Positions 7,738 through 15,429 of a stretch of 64,000 nucleotides of DNA are shown piece after piece (the stretch's first letter is position 1; each line of letters begins with the position of its first letter). A program made the position numbers and the translations under genes. A model generated the notes under the pieces. It was given only the letters and a program-made list of their open reading frames with translations, was not told the origin of the DNA and searched no databases. The DNA is from Henriciella sp045287255 (GTDB taxonomy: Bacteria > Pseudomonadota > Alphaproteobacteria > Caulobacterales > Hyphomonadaceae), in NCBI RefSeq assembly GCF_045287255.1, contig NZ_CP137142.1, positions 1,302,001 to 1,366,000 of the forward strand, given 5' to 3'.

Positions 7738-8938
7738 GGCCACAAAGATAGTAGCACCCGCCATCCCTGAAAAGAGGGCGGTGTTTGCAACAGACTGGAA
7801 AACATCGCGCGGGCGGTTCGTCTCCGAGCCGGAATCGGCCACCCGTACGCCGTTTCAGCGTGACCGCGACCGGATTATTCATGCCTCTGCTTTTCGTCGT
7901 TTGAAGCAGAAAACGCAGGTTTTTGTCGCCCATGAAGGCGATCATTATCGCACACGTCTGACGCACTCCTTGGAAGTTGCGCAGATTGCCCGTTCCGTGG
8001 CGCGGACCTTGGGTCTGGACGAGGACCTCGCTGAAGGCATGGCGCTCGCGCATGACCTCGGCCATCCGCCCTTTGGTCATGCTGGTGAGGACCAGCTGGA
8101 TGAGTGTATGGCCGAGTATGAAGGCTTTGATCATAACGCACAGACGCTGCGCGTAGTGACCAAGCTGGAGGACCGCTACCCGACCTTTGATGGCCTCAAT
8201 CTGACCTGGGAAATGCTTGAAGGGATTTGCAAGCATAATGGGCCACTGGTCACAGCGGATAACTCGATTGAAGACCTACCAGCCGCGTTTCGAGACTTCA
8301 CGCATCTGGCGGAACTGGAACTTCATCAGTTTGCTGGCCCTGAGGCACAAGTTGCGGCGCTGGCCGACGACATTGCCTACAATAATCATGATATCGATGA
8401 CGGTATTGGCGCTGGGCTCTTTACGGTTGAGGACATGTTAGAGCTACCCTTGGTTGGGGACATTTTCCGCTCGGTTCGAAATGACTATCCGGTGCTCGAT
8501 ACAAAGCGCACCGTATTTGAAGCCGTTCGGCGATTGATTGGCCATTGGATTGATGACCTGACAGCAGAGACGCAGCGACGCGTAGACAAGTATAACCCGC
8601 AAAGCGCTGCCGATGTGCGGGCGATGCCTGTGCCTCTAGTGGCCTTTTCCGAAGAACTTGAGCGCGACCAACGCGCCCTTCGAGCTTTTCTCTACGAACG
8701 CATGTACAAGCACTACAAGGTCAATCGCATGCGTAGTCAGGCCAAGCGCATTCTAAGCGAATTGTTTGCGCTGTTCATGGCTGAGCCGGAGACTTTACCT
8801 GATCTCTGGCGGCGTGATGCCGAGCAGGCAACAGCCGTTCGCCGAGCACGTTTGGTCTGTGACTATCTGGCCGGGATGACGGACAACTATGCCATCGATT
8901 TGCACCGGCGCCTTTTCAGCATGGAAAGCATGCTTTGA
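7736..8938 (+). CDS. dgt: Deoxyguanosinetriphosphate triphosphohydrolase-like protein (HD domain)
   Basis: The 400-aa dNTPase has the TRTPFQRDRDRIIHASAFRR N-terminal segment and the HD-domain metal ligands His77 (RTRLTHS), then His106-Asp107 (ALAHDLGHPPFGH), and a distal AYNNHDIDD motif. It hydrolyses dNTPs to deoxynucleosides and triphosphate and helps set dNTP pools. ATG 7736 is chosen; a 13-residue upstream extension would run into erpA coding sequence. Even so, the first 35 residues are variable in this family and the true start could be internal. In many relatives argS follows this gene; here a SPOR protein follows after 69 bp. Confidence 0.9.
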   Translation: MATKIVAPAIPEKRAVFATDWKTSRGRFVSEPESATRTPFQRDRDRIIHASAFRRLKQKTQVFVAHEGDHYRTRLTHSLEVAQIARSVARTLGLDEDLAEGMALAHDLGHPPFGHAGEDQLDECMAEYEGFDHNAQTLRVVTKLEDRYPTFDGLNLTWEMLEGICKHNGPLVTADNSIEDLPAAFRDFTHLAELELHQFAGPEAQVAALADDIAYNNHDIDDGIGAGLFTVEDMLELPLVGDIFRSVRNDYPVLDTKRTVFEAVRRLIGHWIDDLTAETQRRVDKYNPQSAADVRAMPVPLVAFSEELERDQRALRAFLYERMYKHYKVNRMRSQAKRILSELFALFMAEPETLPDLWRRDAEQATAVRRARLVCDYLAGMTDNYAIDLHRRLFSMESML

Positions 8939-8958
8939 GCGCAGGATATTCAATTATC

Positions 8959-8989
8959 GTTAACGAAACGGGGCGTAATGTTAACGAAA
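8959..8989 (+). promoter_or_regulatory. Tandem 10-bp direct repeat upstream of the SPOR gene
   Basis: GTTAACGAAA occurs at 8959-8968 and again at 8980-8989, exactly 21 bp apart, or two helical turns. Each copy contains TTAAC, the CtrA half-site of alphaproteobacteria, but the spacing is not the canonical TTAA-N7-TTAA. A dimeric regulator controlling the SPOR-nagZ-scpAB operon is an inference from this phasing. Confidence 0.4.
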
Positions 8990-9007
8990 TGATCTTGTAC
9001 GGGGTTG

Positions 9008-9892
9008 ATGATGTCGAGACAGAGTGACAGCGCAGATTACGATTACGGGCCTTACGAGGACGAGTATCGTGGCTTTGATCGTGCTGGTGACGAGAATGGT
9101 CGTGGGCCTGTTATTCTGTTTCTGGCGCTCGGCGTATTGATCATCTTTGCTGGGGTTGTCTGGAACACTTACCGTCAGGGTGTACGCCCGGCAGGATCAG
9201 CTATTCCGGTCGTCGATGCCTCTGAACAGCCCTATAAGCGGGTGGCTGAGGCTTCACCGGATACTGATAACGTCCGGGACACAGACAAGGCTTATTACGA
9301 TCTGCTTGAAGGTAAAACAGATGAGGCCACTGTCGAGCGTGCTGCGATCAAGAGCCGCGCGCCCCTTCGCCGTGATAGTGAGACGCTTGCGGGCGCACCA
9401 GACGTTGAGATTCCAGCGCCTCCAGCAGTTGAGCAGGTAACTGAACGCACGCAGAGAGCCGACATTGCAGAAGGTCTTGATCCCCGCGCGGAAGATACAG
9501 ACACCTCTGAGGTGCAGACAGCGTCATTGAATTCAGGGCCAATGCGCTTGACCCGTCCAGCAGATACGCCCGCTACACCGGCGCCGCTTGAGCCTGCGCC
9601 AGTCGCGCCAGCCACGGTATCCCGGTTTGCAAGCCAAGGGGCGTTCCAAATCCAGTTGGCGGCTCTTCGCAGCGAAACAGCGGCCCAGGACGCCTGGAAT
9701 CGCGTCCAACAACGCCATGCACGTTTATTCGATGGCGCTGTCCTGAACATCCAGCGCGCTGATCTTGAGGCGCGTGGCGTTTTCTACCGCCTGCGTGTTG
9801 GGTCTTTTGAAACCCGCGAGACCGCAAGTGCCTTTTGTTCAGACTACAAGGCTGCTGGGGGTGACTGTATCGTCGTGGCGGCGAGCCGATAA
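9008..9892 (+). CDS. SPOR domain-containing membrane protein
   Basis: The 294-aa protein has an acidic, Tyr-rich cytoplasmic N-terminus and one membrane segment (about residues 33-54, PVILFLALGVLIIFAGVVW). A long Pro/Ala/Glu-rich periplasmic linker leads to a C-terminal SPOR domain from about residue 215 (AFQIQLAALRSETAAQDAWN and FYRLRVGSFETRETASAFC). SPOR domains bind denuded glycan strands at the division septum. Two ATGs (9008, 9011) are possible starts; an in-frame TTG at 9005 is less likely. It overlaps nagZ by one base (TAATG), and glycan binding plus NagZ fits cell-wall turnover. Confidence 0.88.
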   Translation: MMSRQSDSADYDYGPYEDEYRGFDRAGDENGRGPVILFLALGVLIIFAGVVWNTYRQGVRPAGSAIPVVDASEQPYKRVAEASPDTDNVRDTDKAYYDLLEGKTDEATVERAAIKSRAPLRRDSETLAGAPDVEIPAPPAVEQVTERTQRADIAEGLDPRAEDTDTSEVQTASLNSGPMRLTRPADTPATPAPLEPAPVAPATVSRFASQGAFQIQLAALRSETAAQDAWNRVQQRHARLFDGAVLNIQRADLEARGVFYRLRVGSFETRETASAFCSDYKAAGGDCIVVAASR

Positions 9893-10938
9893 TGCCAATC
9901 GGGGCCTGCATACTCAGTGTATCCGGGCCAGCTTTGCTCGCGAGCGAGCAGGCTTTTCTGAAAGAGGCAAACCCGTGGGGTGTTATCCTCATGGGACGGT
10001 CCTGTCAGTCAGTAGGGCAGATTCAATCCCTTATTGCGGACATTCACAATGCAACGGGCCGAAAGACTCTGATTTTTATCGATCAGGAAGGCGGACGCGT
10101 TGCGCGGCTGCGCCCACCCGTATGGCCGAAATTCCCGGCTGCTGCGCTATATGGCAATCTCTATAAACATGATGCCGAGCGCGGTATTGCTGCGTGTCGT
10201 CTGGGTTATCAGCTTCTGGGGTCAGAGCTGATGCATCTTGGCATTCGTGCCGATTGTGCTCCGGTCTGTGATCTCGGACAGCCCGTTACGCATGATTCGA
10301 TTGGTGATCGGGCATTTGGTGATCGTGTCGACATGGTTGTGGATCTGGCGGGTGCAGCGCTTGATGGGCTACGGCGTGCTGGCATTGCTGGCTGCATCAA
10401 GCATATGCCGGGGCAGGGCAGAGCCTCTGTCGATAGCCATCACGACCTGCCAAGCATTGATGCAAGCCTGTCCGAGCTTGAACAGGATTTCAGCGTTTTT
10501 GCTGGGGTTAAGGATGCATCCCTGATGGGGATGACAGGGCATGTTTGTCTCGAAGCCATCGCCCCACGCGAAGCAGCAACCGTTTCGAAAACGGTTATTT
10601 CTGACGTCATACGCGGGCGAATCGGGTTTGATGGTCTTCTGATGACGGATGATCTTGGCATGCAGGCCCTTGGCGGCACTTTGGCATCACGGGGTGAGCG
10701 GGCCTTGGCTGCGGGATGCGATGTGTTGCTACATTGCTCTGGCTTCCTGAAAGAGCCTGATGCGATCCTGCAAGAGATGACCGAAGTTGCAGAGGCTGCT
10801 GGCGCACTCTCAGGGCGTTCGCTTGCGCGGGCTGAGGCCGTGGATGCGGGGACCCCGGAGCCTGTCTCTTATGACCGTGAAGCGGCATGGGCAGAGTTCG
10901 ATCGCCTTCTAGAACCTGTTGCTGAGGCAGGGGCCTGA
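9892..10938 (+). CDS. nagZ: Beta-N-acetylhexosaminidase NagZ
   Basis: The 348-aa glycoside hydrolase family 3 enzyme removes GlcNAc from anhydromuropeptides during cell-wall recycling. It shows FIDQEGGRVARL (62-73) and a substrate motif at 170-177 reading KHMPGQGR. The loop DSHHDLP (181-187) holds the acid/base histidine. The nucleophile segment is LMTDDLGM (250-257, Asp253/254). The usual KH-[FI]-PGHG motif has Gln here in place of the second His. Start ATG overlaps the SPOR stop; scpA begins five bases after the stop. The nagZ-scpA-scpB-tat order is common in alphaproteobacteria. Confidence 0.93.
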   Translation: MPIGACILSVSGPALLASEQAFLKEANPWGVILMGRSCQSVGQIQSLIADIHNATGRKTLIFIDQEGGRVARLRPPVWPKFPAAALYGNLYKHDAERGIAACRLGYQLLGSELMHLGIRADCAPVCDLGQPVTHDSIGDRAFGDRVDMVVDLAGAALDGLRRAGIAGCIKHMPGQGRASVDSHHDLPSIDASLSELEQDFSVFAGVKDASLMGMTGHVCLEAIAPREAATVSKTVISDVIRGRIGFDGLLMTDDLGMQALGGTLASRGERALAAGCDVLLHCSGFLKEPDAILQEMTEVAEAAGALSGRSLARAEAVDAGTPEPVSYDREAAWAEFDRLLEPVAEAGA

Positions 10939-10943
10939 TCACG

Positions 10944-11738
10944 ATGAGTGAGTTGAACATCAATGATATTGAAGGTGAAGACCTCTTCTCGATTGATGTT
11001 GAGGGATATGAAGGGCCGCTGCATCTGTTGCTGGATATGGCGCGTCGCCAGAAGGTCGACTTGCTGCATGTCTCAATTCTGGATCTCTCTAATCAGTATC
11101 TCGAATTCATTGAGGAAGCGCGCAGCAAGCGGATCGACCTTGCGGCAGAATACCTCCTGATGGCGGCATGGCTCGCCTATCTGAAATCTCGCCTCCTGCT
11201 GCCAAAGCAGGATCAGGTCAAAGACGGTGAGGGCAGCGCTGATGAAATGGCGGCGCAGCTCGCTTTCCGCCTGAAACGGCTTGAGGCGATGCGAGAGGCT
11301 GGCGAAGCGCTCATGGATGGCCGTATCTTTGGACGCGATGTTTTCTCACGTGGCCAGCCAGAGCGTCCGAAAGTGATCAGCACAACGGAATATGACACCA
11401 CGGTCTGGCATTTGATGCAGGCTTTTGGCGCGGTACGCCAGCGTCAGGAGATGGAAGCCCCACACGCTATCGAAAATCAGTATGTCTTGCCCCTGGAACA
11501 GGCGCGGGACCGTCTACGCGATATTCGTGTGAAACTCACCAATTGGGCGAGTCTGGATGACATTCGCGCCCAAATCATTGCTAATGATGACGAAATCCCG
11601 AACAGTTCTGCGACAGCCAGTGTGTTTTCTGCGGCGCTGGAGCTGACACGGGATGGCGAAGTGGATGTCCGGCAAGAGCAGCATTTTGGCCCGCTCTACC
11701 TTAAAACCAAGTCGCCGGATGAAGAGGAGGCCGCCTGA
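10944..11738 (+). CDS. scpA: Segregation and condensation protein A
   Basis: The 264-aa kleisin opens the SMC-ScpAB condensin complex and bridges the SMC heads. The family signature YEGPLHLLLDMARRQKVDLL lies at about residues 22-41, followed by ILDLSNQYLEFI and the helix LAAEYLLMAAWLAYLKSRLLL. A basic/acidic linker and a C-terminal winged-helix region follow, with the usual length. It overlaps scpB by one base (TGATG), so translation is coupled, as expected for two subunits of one complex. Confidence 0.95.
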   Translation: MSELNINDIEGEDLFSIDVEGYEGPLHLLLDMARRQKVDLLHVSILDLSNQYLEFIEEARSKRIDLAAEYLLMAAWLAYLKSRLLLPKQDQVKDGEGSADEMAAQLAFRLKRLEAMREAGEALMDGRIFGRDVFSRGQPERPKVISTTEYDTTVWHLMQAFGAVRQRQEMEAPHAIENQYVLPLEQARDRLRDIRVKLTNWASLDDIRAQIIANDDEIPNSSATASVFSAALELTRDGEVDVRQEQHFGPLYLKTKSPDEEEAA

Positions 11739-12508
11739 TGACGGAACAAACAAGCCAAGCGGTTCCGATAGAGGAAGCCCCTGAAGATATTCGTCAGGCT
11801 GTGCGCCAACTCTCTTTTGCTTACCAGCGTTCTGCCGAAACCCTGTTTGAGGCCGAGGAAAGCAGTCTGGCTGAGGCCGTTCGCCGGGCTGAGGCCATTC
11901 TCTTCGCAGCGGGTGAACCGCTTACGGCGGTGCAGATTACTGAGGCGCTGCCACCCGGTGTAGACGTTGCCAGTGTGCTAATGACCCTGAAAGCCAGCTA
12001 TGCCACGCGCGGGGTGAGTCTGGTTGAGGTTGGCGGCAAATGGCGGTTTGAAACAGCCGAAGACCTGTCCTTTCTGTTCGTTGAAGAACGCCATGAGCAG
12101 AAAAAGCTCTCACAAGCCGCCTTGGAAACGCTTGCCATCATTGCTTATGGACAACCCGTCACACGTGCAGAGATTGAAGCGGTTCGCGGGGTCGCTGTCT
12201 CCAAAGGTACGATTGATGTCCTTATGGAAGCAGGATGGGTCAAGCTGAAAGGCCGTCGCCGTACGCCTGGCCGCCCGGTCACGTATGGCACGACACAAGC
12301 TTTCCTCGAGCACTTTGGTCTGGAAAGCCTCGACGTTCTGCCGGGCCGGGCTGATCTGGAGGCTGATGGCCTACTGTCAGACGTCATGCCGGAGGGCTTT
12401 GCAGTCGATGAGGCGCTTGAAGAAGATGAAGCGGATATGGCCTTCGATGTTGAAACCCAAGATGGTGAGTTCATCACAGACTTCATGCATGAAGCTGAGG
12501 ACGACTAA
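11738..12508 (+). CDS. scpB: Segregation and condensation protein B
   Basis: The 256-aa winged-helix protein partners ScpA in the condensin complex. Recognisable parts are AEAILFAAGEPLTAVQI, the GGKWRFETAEDLSFLF strand region, LSQAALETLAIIAYGQPVTRAEIEAVRGV and the C-terminal RRRTPGRPVTYGTTQAFLEHFGL. The N-terminus carries about 45 extra residues before the first winged helix, and the C-terminal tail (about 195-256) is very acidic. A 99-bp gap separates it from tatA, within which I see no clear terminator. Confidence 0.95.
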   Translation: MTEQTSQAVPIEEAPEDIRQAVRQLSFAYQRSAETLFEAEESSLAEAVRRAEAILFAAGEPLTAVQITEALPPGVDVASVLMTLKASYATRGVSLVEVGGKWRFETAEDLSFLFVEERHEQKKLSQAALETLAIIAYGQPVTRAEIEAVRGVAVSKGTIDVLMEAGWVKLKGRRRTPGRPVTYGTTQAFLEHFGLESLDVLPGRADLEADGLLSDVMPEGFAVDEALEEDEADMAFDVETQDGEFITDFMHEAEDD

Positions 12509-12607
12509 GGTCGCGATTTATTCGACATTATTCCCTGAACAAGCCAGTCGCGGGATTGCCGGACTGACAGCGTGAAGCTAGAACACAATCATATCTAGGA
12601 GAACGTC

Positions 12608-12829
12608 ATGGCCCCGAGTTGGATGCAATTGCTTATCGTTGCTGTTATTGCGCTCCTCCTGTTTGGAGGAAGAGGGCGTATTTCATCAATCATGGGTGAC
12701 CTTGCCAAAGGCATTAAAAGCTTCCGCAAGGGCTTGAGCGATGAGGATGAAGCGGCAAAGAAGGCCGTTGAAGGTGAGGATATGGTCAATATCACACCGG
12801 AAAAGGATAAGTCGAAAACCACCTCATAG
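12608..12829 (+). CDS. tatA: Twin-arginine translocase subunit TatA
   Basis: The 73-aa protein has a single N-terminal membrane helix (about 5-20, MQLLIVAVIALLLFGG) followed by the amphipathic helix IMGDLAKGIKSFRKGL and an acidic/lysine-rich tail. It is the pore-forming subunit of Tat export of folded proteins. AGGAG upstream of the ATG is a good ribosome-binding site. The family residue set FGxG/R before the amphipathic helix is present as LLFGGRGRIS. Confidence 0.95.
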   Translation: MAPSWMQLLIVAVIALLLFGGRGRISSIMGDLAKGIKSFRKGLSDEDEAAKKAVEGEDMVNITPEKDKSKTTS

Positions 12830-12850
12830 GGGACAGCTCAGGATTATTCG

Positions 12851-13240
12851 ATGCTACCCCAGTTTGGTCTTACCGAGTTTTTGCTCATTGCGATTGTCGC
12901 GCTGATTGTTGTCGGCCCGAAAGACCTGCCGCGTATGATGCGCCAGATCGGGCAGTTCGTGGCCCGTGGCCGCGCGATGGCGAATGAGTTTCGCTCCGCC
13001 TTTGACGATATTGCCCGGCAGGCAGAGCTTGATGACCTACGGCAGGAGATTGAATCCCTGAAGCGTGAGAATACGGTGAGTCAGGCTGTCGATGACCTCA
13101 AAGCGGTTGAGAGCGACATTAATGAGCAGGTTCTAGCGACTGAGCGCGCTGCAAAAGCAAGCGCTGAGGCTGAGGCGGGCACAGAAGACGCCGCTAAACC
13201 GGAAAAAGAACCATCCACCGAGGCGAAACATGACGACTGA
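12851..13240 (+). CDS. tatB: Sec-independent translocase subunit TatB
   Basis: The 129-aa protein has the TatB-type N-terminus GLTEFLLIAIVALIVVGPKD with Glu8, followed by LPRMMRQIGQFVARGR, a long amphipathic helix and a charged Ala/Glu-rich tail. TatB and TatC recognise the twin-arginine signal. It overlaps tatC by 11 bases, which indicates coupled translation. Confidence 0.95.
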   Translation: MLPQFGLTEFLLIAIVALIVVGPKDLPRMMRQIGQFVARGRAMANEFRSAFDDIARQAELDDLRQEIESLKRENTVSQAVDDLKAVESDINEQVLATERAAKASAEAEAGTEDAAKPEKEPSTEAKHDD

Positions 13241-14057
13241 GCTGCCGGATGATCAGAAACCTGACATCATAGAGGATGAGGTCGAAGCAAGCCGTGCGCC
13301 GCTTCTCTCACACCTGACAGAGCTGCGTAATCGCTTGATCTGGTGCATGGCGGCCTTGGGCGTCGCGACGATTGCCTGCTTCTTCATTGCCAAGCCTATT
13401 TACAATCTCCTCGTCGAACCGCTTCTCAATGAGGCCGTGCTGGGACGTGGAAAGACTGATTTTGAACTGATCTACACAGCGCCGTTGGAAGTCTTCTTCG
13501 TCCAATTGAAGCTTGCCTTGTTTGGGGGGCTATTCCTCGCGTTTCCGGTGATCGCCTGGCAGCTCTACGGCTTTGTCGCGCCGGGTCTCTACAAGAATGA
13601 GCGCTACGCCTTCCTGCCATTTCTGATCGCCGCACCCATCCTGTTCACGATTGGCGCGGTCTTCGTTTACTACGCTATGCTGCCTTTGATCGCCCGCTTT
13701 GCGCTCTCGTTCGAGCAATTAGGCGGGGAGGGGATTGCCGCGATCGTACCGCAAATCAAAGTCTCAGAATACTTGTCTCTCGTGATGGCGCTGATGATCG
13801 CGTTCGGCTTGTCTTTCCAGTTGCCGGTGATCTTGAGCTTGCTGGGTAAGGTTGGCATTATTGGCGCGGAAACCCTTCGCAAAGGTCGCAAGTATGCCCT
13901 CGTCGGTATTCTGGCCGCTTCCGCTTTCTTCACGCCACCAGACATGATTTCGCAAATCATGCTGACCGTGCCTGTATATGGCCTTTACGAGGCGAGTATC
14001 TGGATTGTCGCGATGTTTGAACGCAAGGCGCAGGAAGAAGAGGCGTCAGAGGCCTAA
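13230..14057 (+). CDS. tatC: Sec-independent translocase subunit TatC
   Basis: The 275-aa multispanning protein has the TatC N-terminal signature LLSHLTELRNRLIWCM, then a periplasmic LEVFFVQLKLALFGGLFLAFPVIAWQLYGFVAPGLY stretch. Six predicted membrane segments end with the TPPDMISQ segment after ASAFF. It is the Tat receptor core. Its TAA stop shares CTAA with the convergent pentapeptide-repeat gene. In many alphaproteobacteria serS follows tatC; here serS is 29 kb away. Confidence 0.96.
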   Translation: MTTELPDDQKPDIIEDEVEASRAPLLSHLTELRNRLIWCMAALGVATIACFFIAKPIYNLLVEPLLNEAVLGRGKTDFELIYTAPLEVFFVQLKLALFGGLFLAFPVIAWQLYGFVAPGLYKNERYAFLPFLIAAPILFTIGAVFVYYAMLPLIARFALSFEQLGGEGIAAIVPQIKVSEYLSLVMALMIAFGLSFQLPVILSLLGKVGIIGAETLRKGRKYALVGILAASAFFTPPDMISQIMLTVPVYGLYEASIWIVAMFERKAQEEEASEA

Positions 14058-14770
14058 TCGTCGAACGGGCACTGCGGAACGTTCAGGTTTTCTGGCAGCT
14101 GCGTAGACCCAATCCAGCACGTGTCCTCAAAATCGACCGTCTCAAGGCCCGCAACATCCGTGAAATTAACATCAACCAAGCGGGCGCCTCGAATTTTTGC
14201 GTTGCTGAGGTCCGCATTGGCAAAATTCGTAAAATTCAGGATAGCATTGTCAAATGTTGCACCTGACAAGCGTGCTGCTGTGAAGTCAGCGCGATAAAGA
14301 TTGGCACCAGAGAAATCTGCGTTGTTCGCCTTCACAGCAATAAGGCGTGCGCCTGGCATTGAGGCACCAATCAGAAGAATGCTGTGCATTTTTGCAGAGA
14401 CGAGACTGGCATTGCCGAGATTGGCGGTCACGAGGCTCGCTTGGCTTAGAATTGCTCCCGACAAATCCGATCCGCTCAGATCGCTATCATCCAGGGTTGC
14501 TCGTCTGAAGTCAGCGCCCACGGCAATAATGTCGGGTAATTCCGCGCCCGTGGCAGCTAGGCCATACAGGTTAGCCCCGGTTAGGTCCGCGCCCGCATAG
14601 TTGCTTCTGGAGATATTCCAGCCAGAAAGGTCATGGCCCACGAAAGAGCATTTCGTGCAGGAGCCTGTGTCCGAAGGCGCCCAGGATACACGCGCTGGGC
14701 CTTGCTGAGCTCCAGCCATCAGGCCAAGGCTCGCGGCACTCGCAGTCAGAAAAGCAATACGCTTCATCAT
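14054..14770 (-). CDS. Secreted pentapeptide-repeat protein, copy A
   Basis: The 238-aa protein starts with an MMKR signal peptide that probably cleaves near residue 21 (MAGAQQ). Mature sequence begins with a Cys38-x-x-Cys41 pair (CTKC). About 25 A(D/N)LxX-type pentapeptides follow (for example ADLTGANLYG, SDLSGSDLSG), which should build a square right-handed beta helix. The C-terminus holds Cys218 and Cys234, sixteen residues apart, in TCWIGSTQLPENL and VPQC. Function is unknown. Cys pairs in the periplasm suggest disulfides. It has a paralogue 98 bp upstream on the same strand. ATG 14770 or 14767 could be the start. Confidence 0.85.
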   Translation of the reverse strand: MMKRIAFLTASAASLGLMAGAQQGPARVSWAPSDTGSCTKCSFVGHDLSGWNISRSNYAGADLTGANLYGLAATGAELPDIIAVGADFRRATLDDSDLSGSDLSGAILSQASLVTANLGNASLVSAKMHSILLIGASMPGARLIAVKANNADFSGANLYRADFTAARLSGATFDNAILNFTNFANADLSNAKIRGARLVDVNFTDVAGLETVDFEDTCWIGSTQLPENLNVPQCPFDD

Positions 14771-14868
14771 GGCTTTACTTTTAAAGGCGGAATGGCGTGT
14801 CTGTAACTAAACTCGCTGTAATCGCTGTTGCTTTTGCCAAAGTGTTGCCACAAAGCCGCAGACACACC

Positions 14869-15363
14869 TTATGAAATGCAGCGGGAAATACGCAGGCCTT
14901 TCGGCAGTTTTGTTGAGCGATCACCGCAGGCTTTGTTGAGTTGGGCTTGCGACAACCCTTTCGCCATTGAAAGGTCCGCCCCTGACAGATTAACCCCGGA
15001 GAGGTTTGCCCCAGATAGGTTGGACGATCCAAAATAGGCACCAACAGCTGTCGCAGACGTCAGGTTCGCCTGGCTGAAATTGCAGCGGTTAAAGCGAGCG
15101 CCAAACATATTCGCGACCGACAGGTTCGCGCCTGAGAGGTTTACGCTCTGAAGCGTCGCGAGGGAGAGGTCAGACTGACGCAAACGCGATTTGGAAAGAT
15201 TGAGACCCGATACATCACGATAGGCCAGATCTGCCTGAAACAGGTTACATCCTTCACAGGATTGGCCCTTCTTCACCTTCGCGATTTGGCTGGCATTTTG
15301 GGCAACCGCTGGCATTGAAAGGCTCAAAGCAAGCGCGGTGACAGCAAGAAGATGTTTCATCAT
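14869..15363 (-). CDS. Secreted pentapeptide-repeat protein, copy B
   Basis: The 164-aa protein has a signal peptide (MMKHLLAVTALALSLSMPAV, cleavage near AQ at 21-22) and a CEGC motif (Cys36, Cys39). Fewer pentapeptides follow (for example ANLSGVNLSGADLS). It ends with Cys146 and Cys162, again sixteen residues apart, around STKLPKGLRISRC. The same architecture and the shared T/S-x-LP-x-x-L tail show it is a paralogue of its downstream neighbour. Known pentapeptide proteins include DNA-mimicking gyrase inhibitors, which are cytosolic; a periplasmic form with cysteines would do something else. No partner gene identifies the role. Confidence 0.85.
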   Translation of the reverse strand: MMKHLLAVTALALSLSMPAVAQNASQIAKVKKGQSCEGCNLFQADLAYRDVSGLNLSKSRLRQSDLSLATLQSVNLSGANLSVANMFGARFNRCNFSQANLTSATAVGAYFGSSNLSGANLSGVNLSGADLSMAKGLSQAQLNKACGDRSTKLPKGLRISRCIS

Positions 15364-15429
15364 GGCACAAAGGTCCTGACTTCAGAGAGGCAACTATCCC
15401 ATCCTTCGCAAGGTTTGGACCATCAAGGC

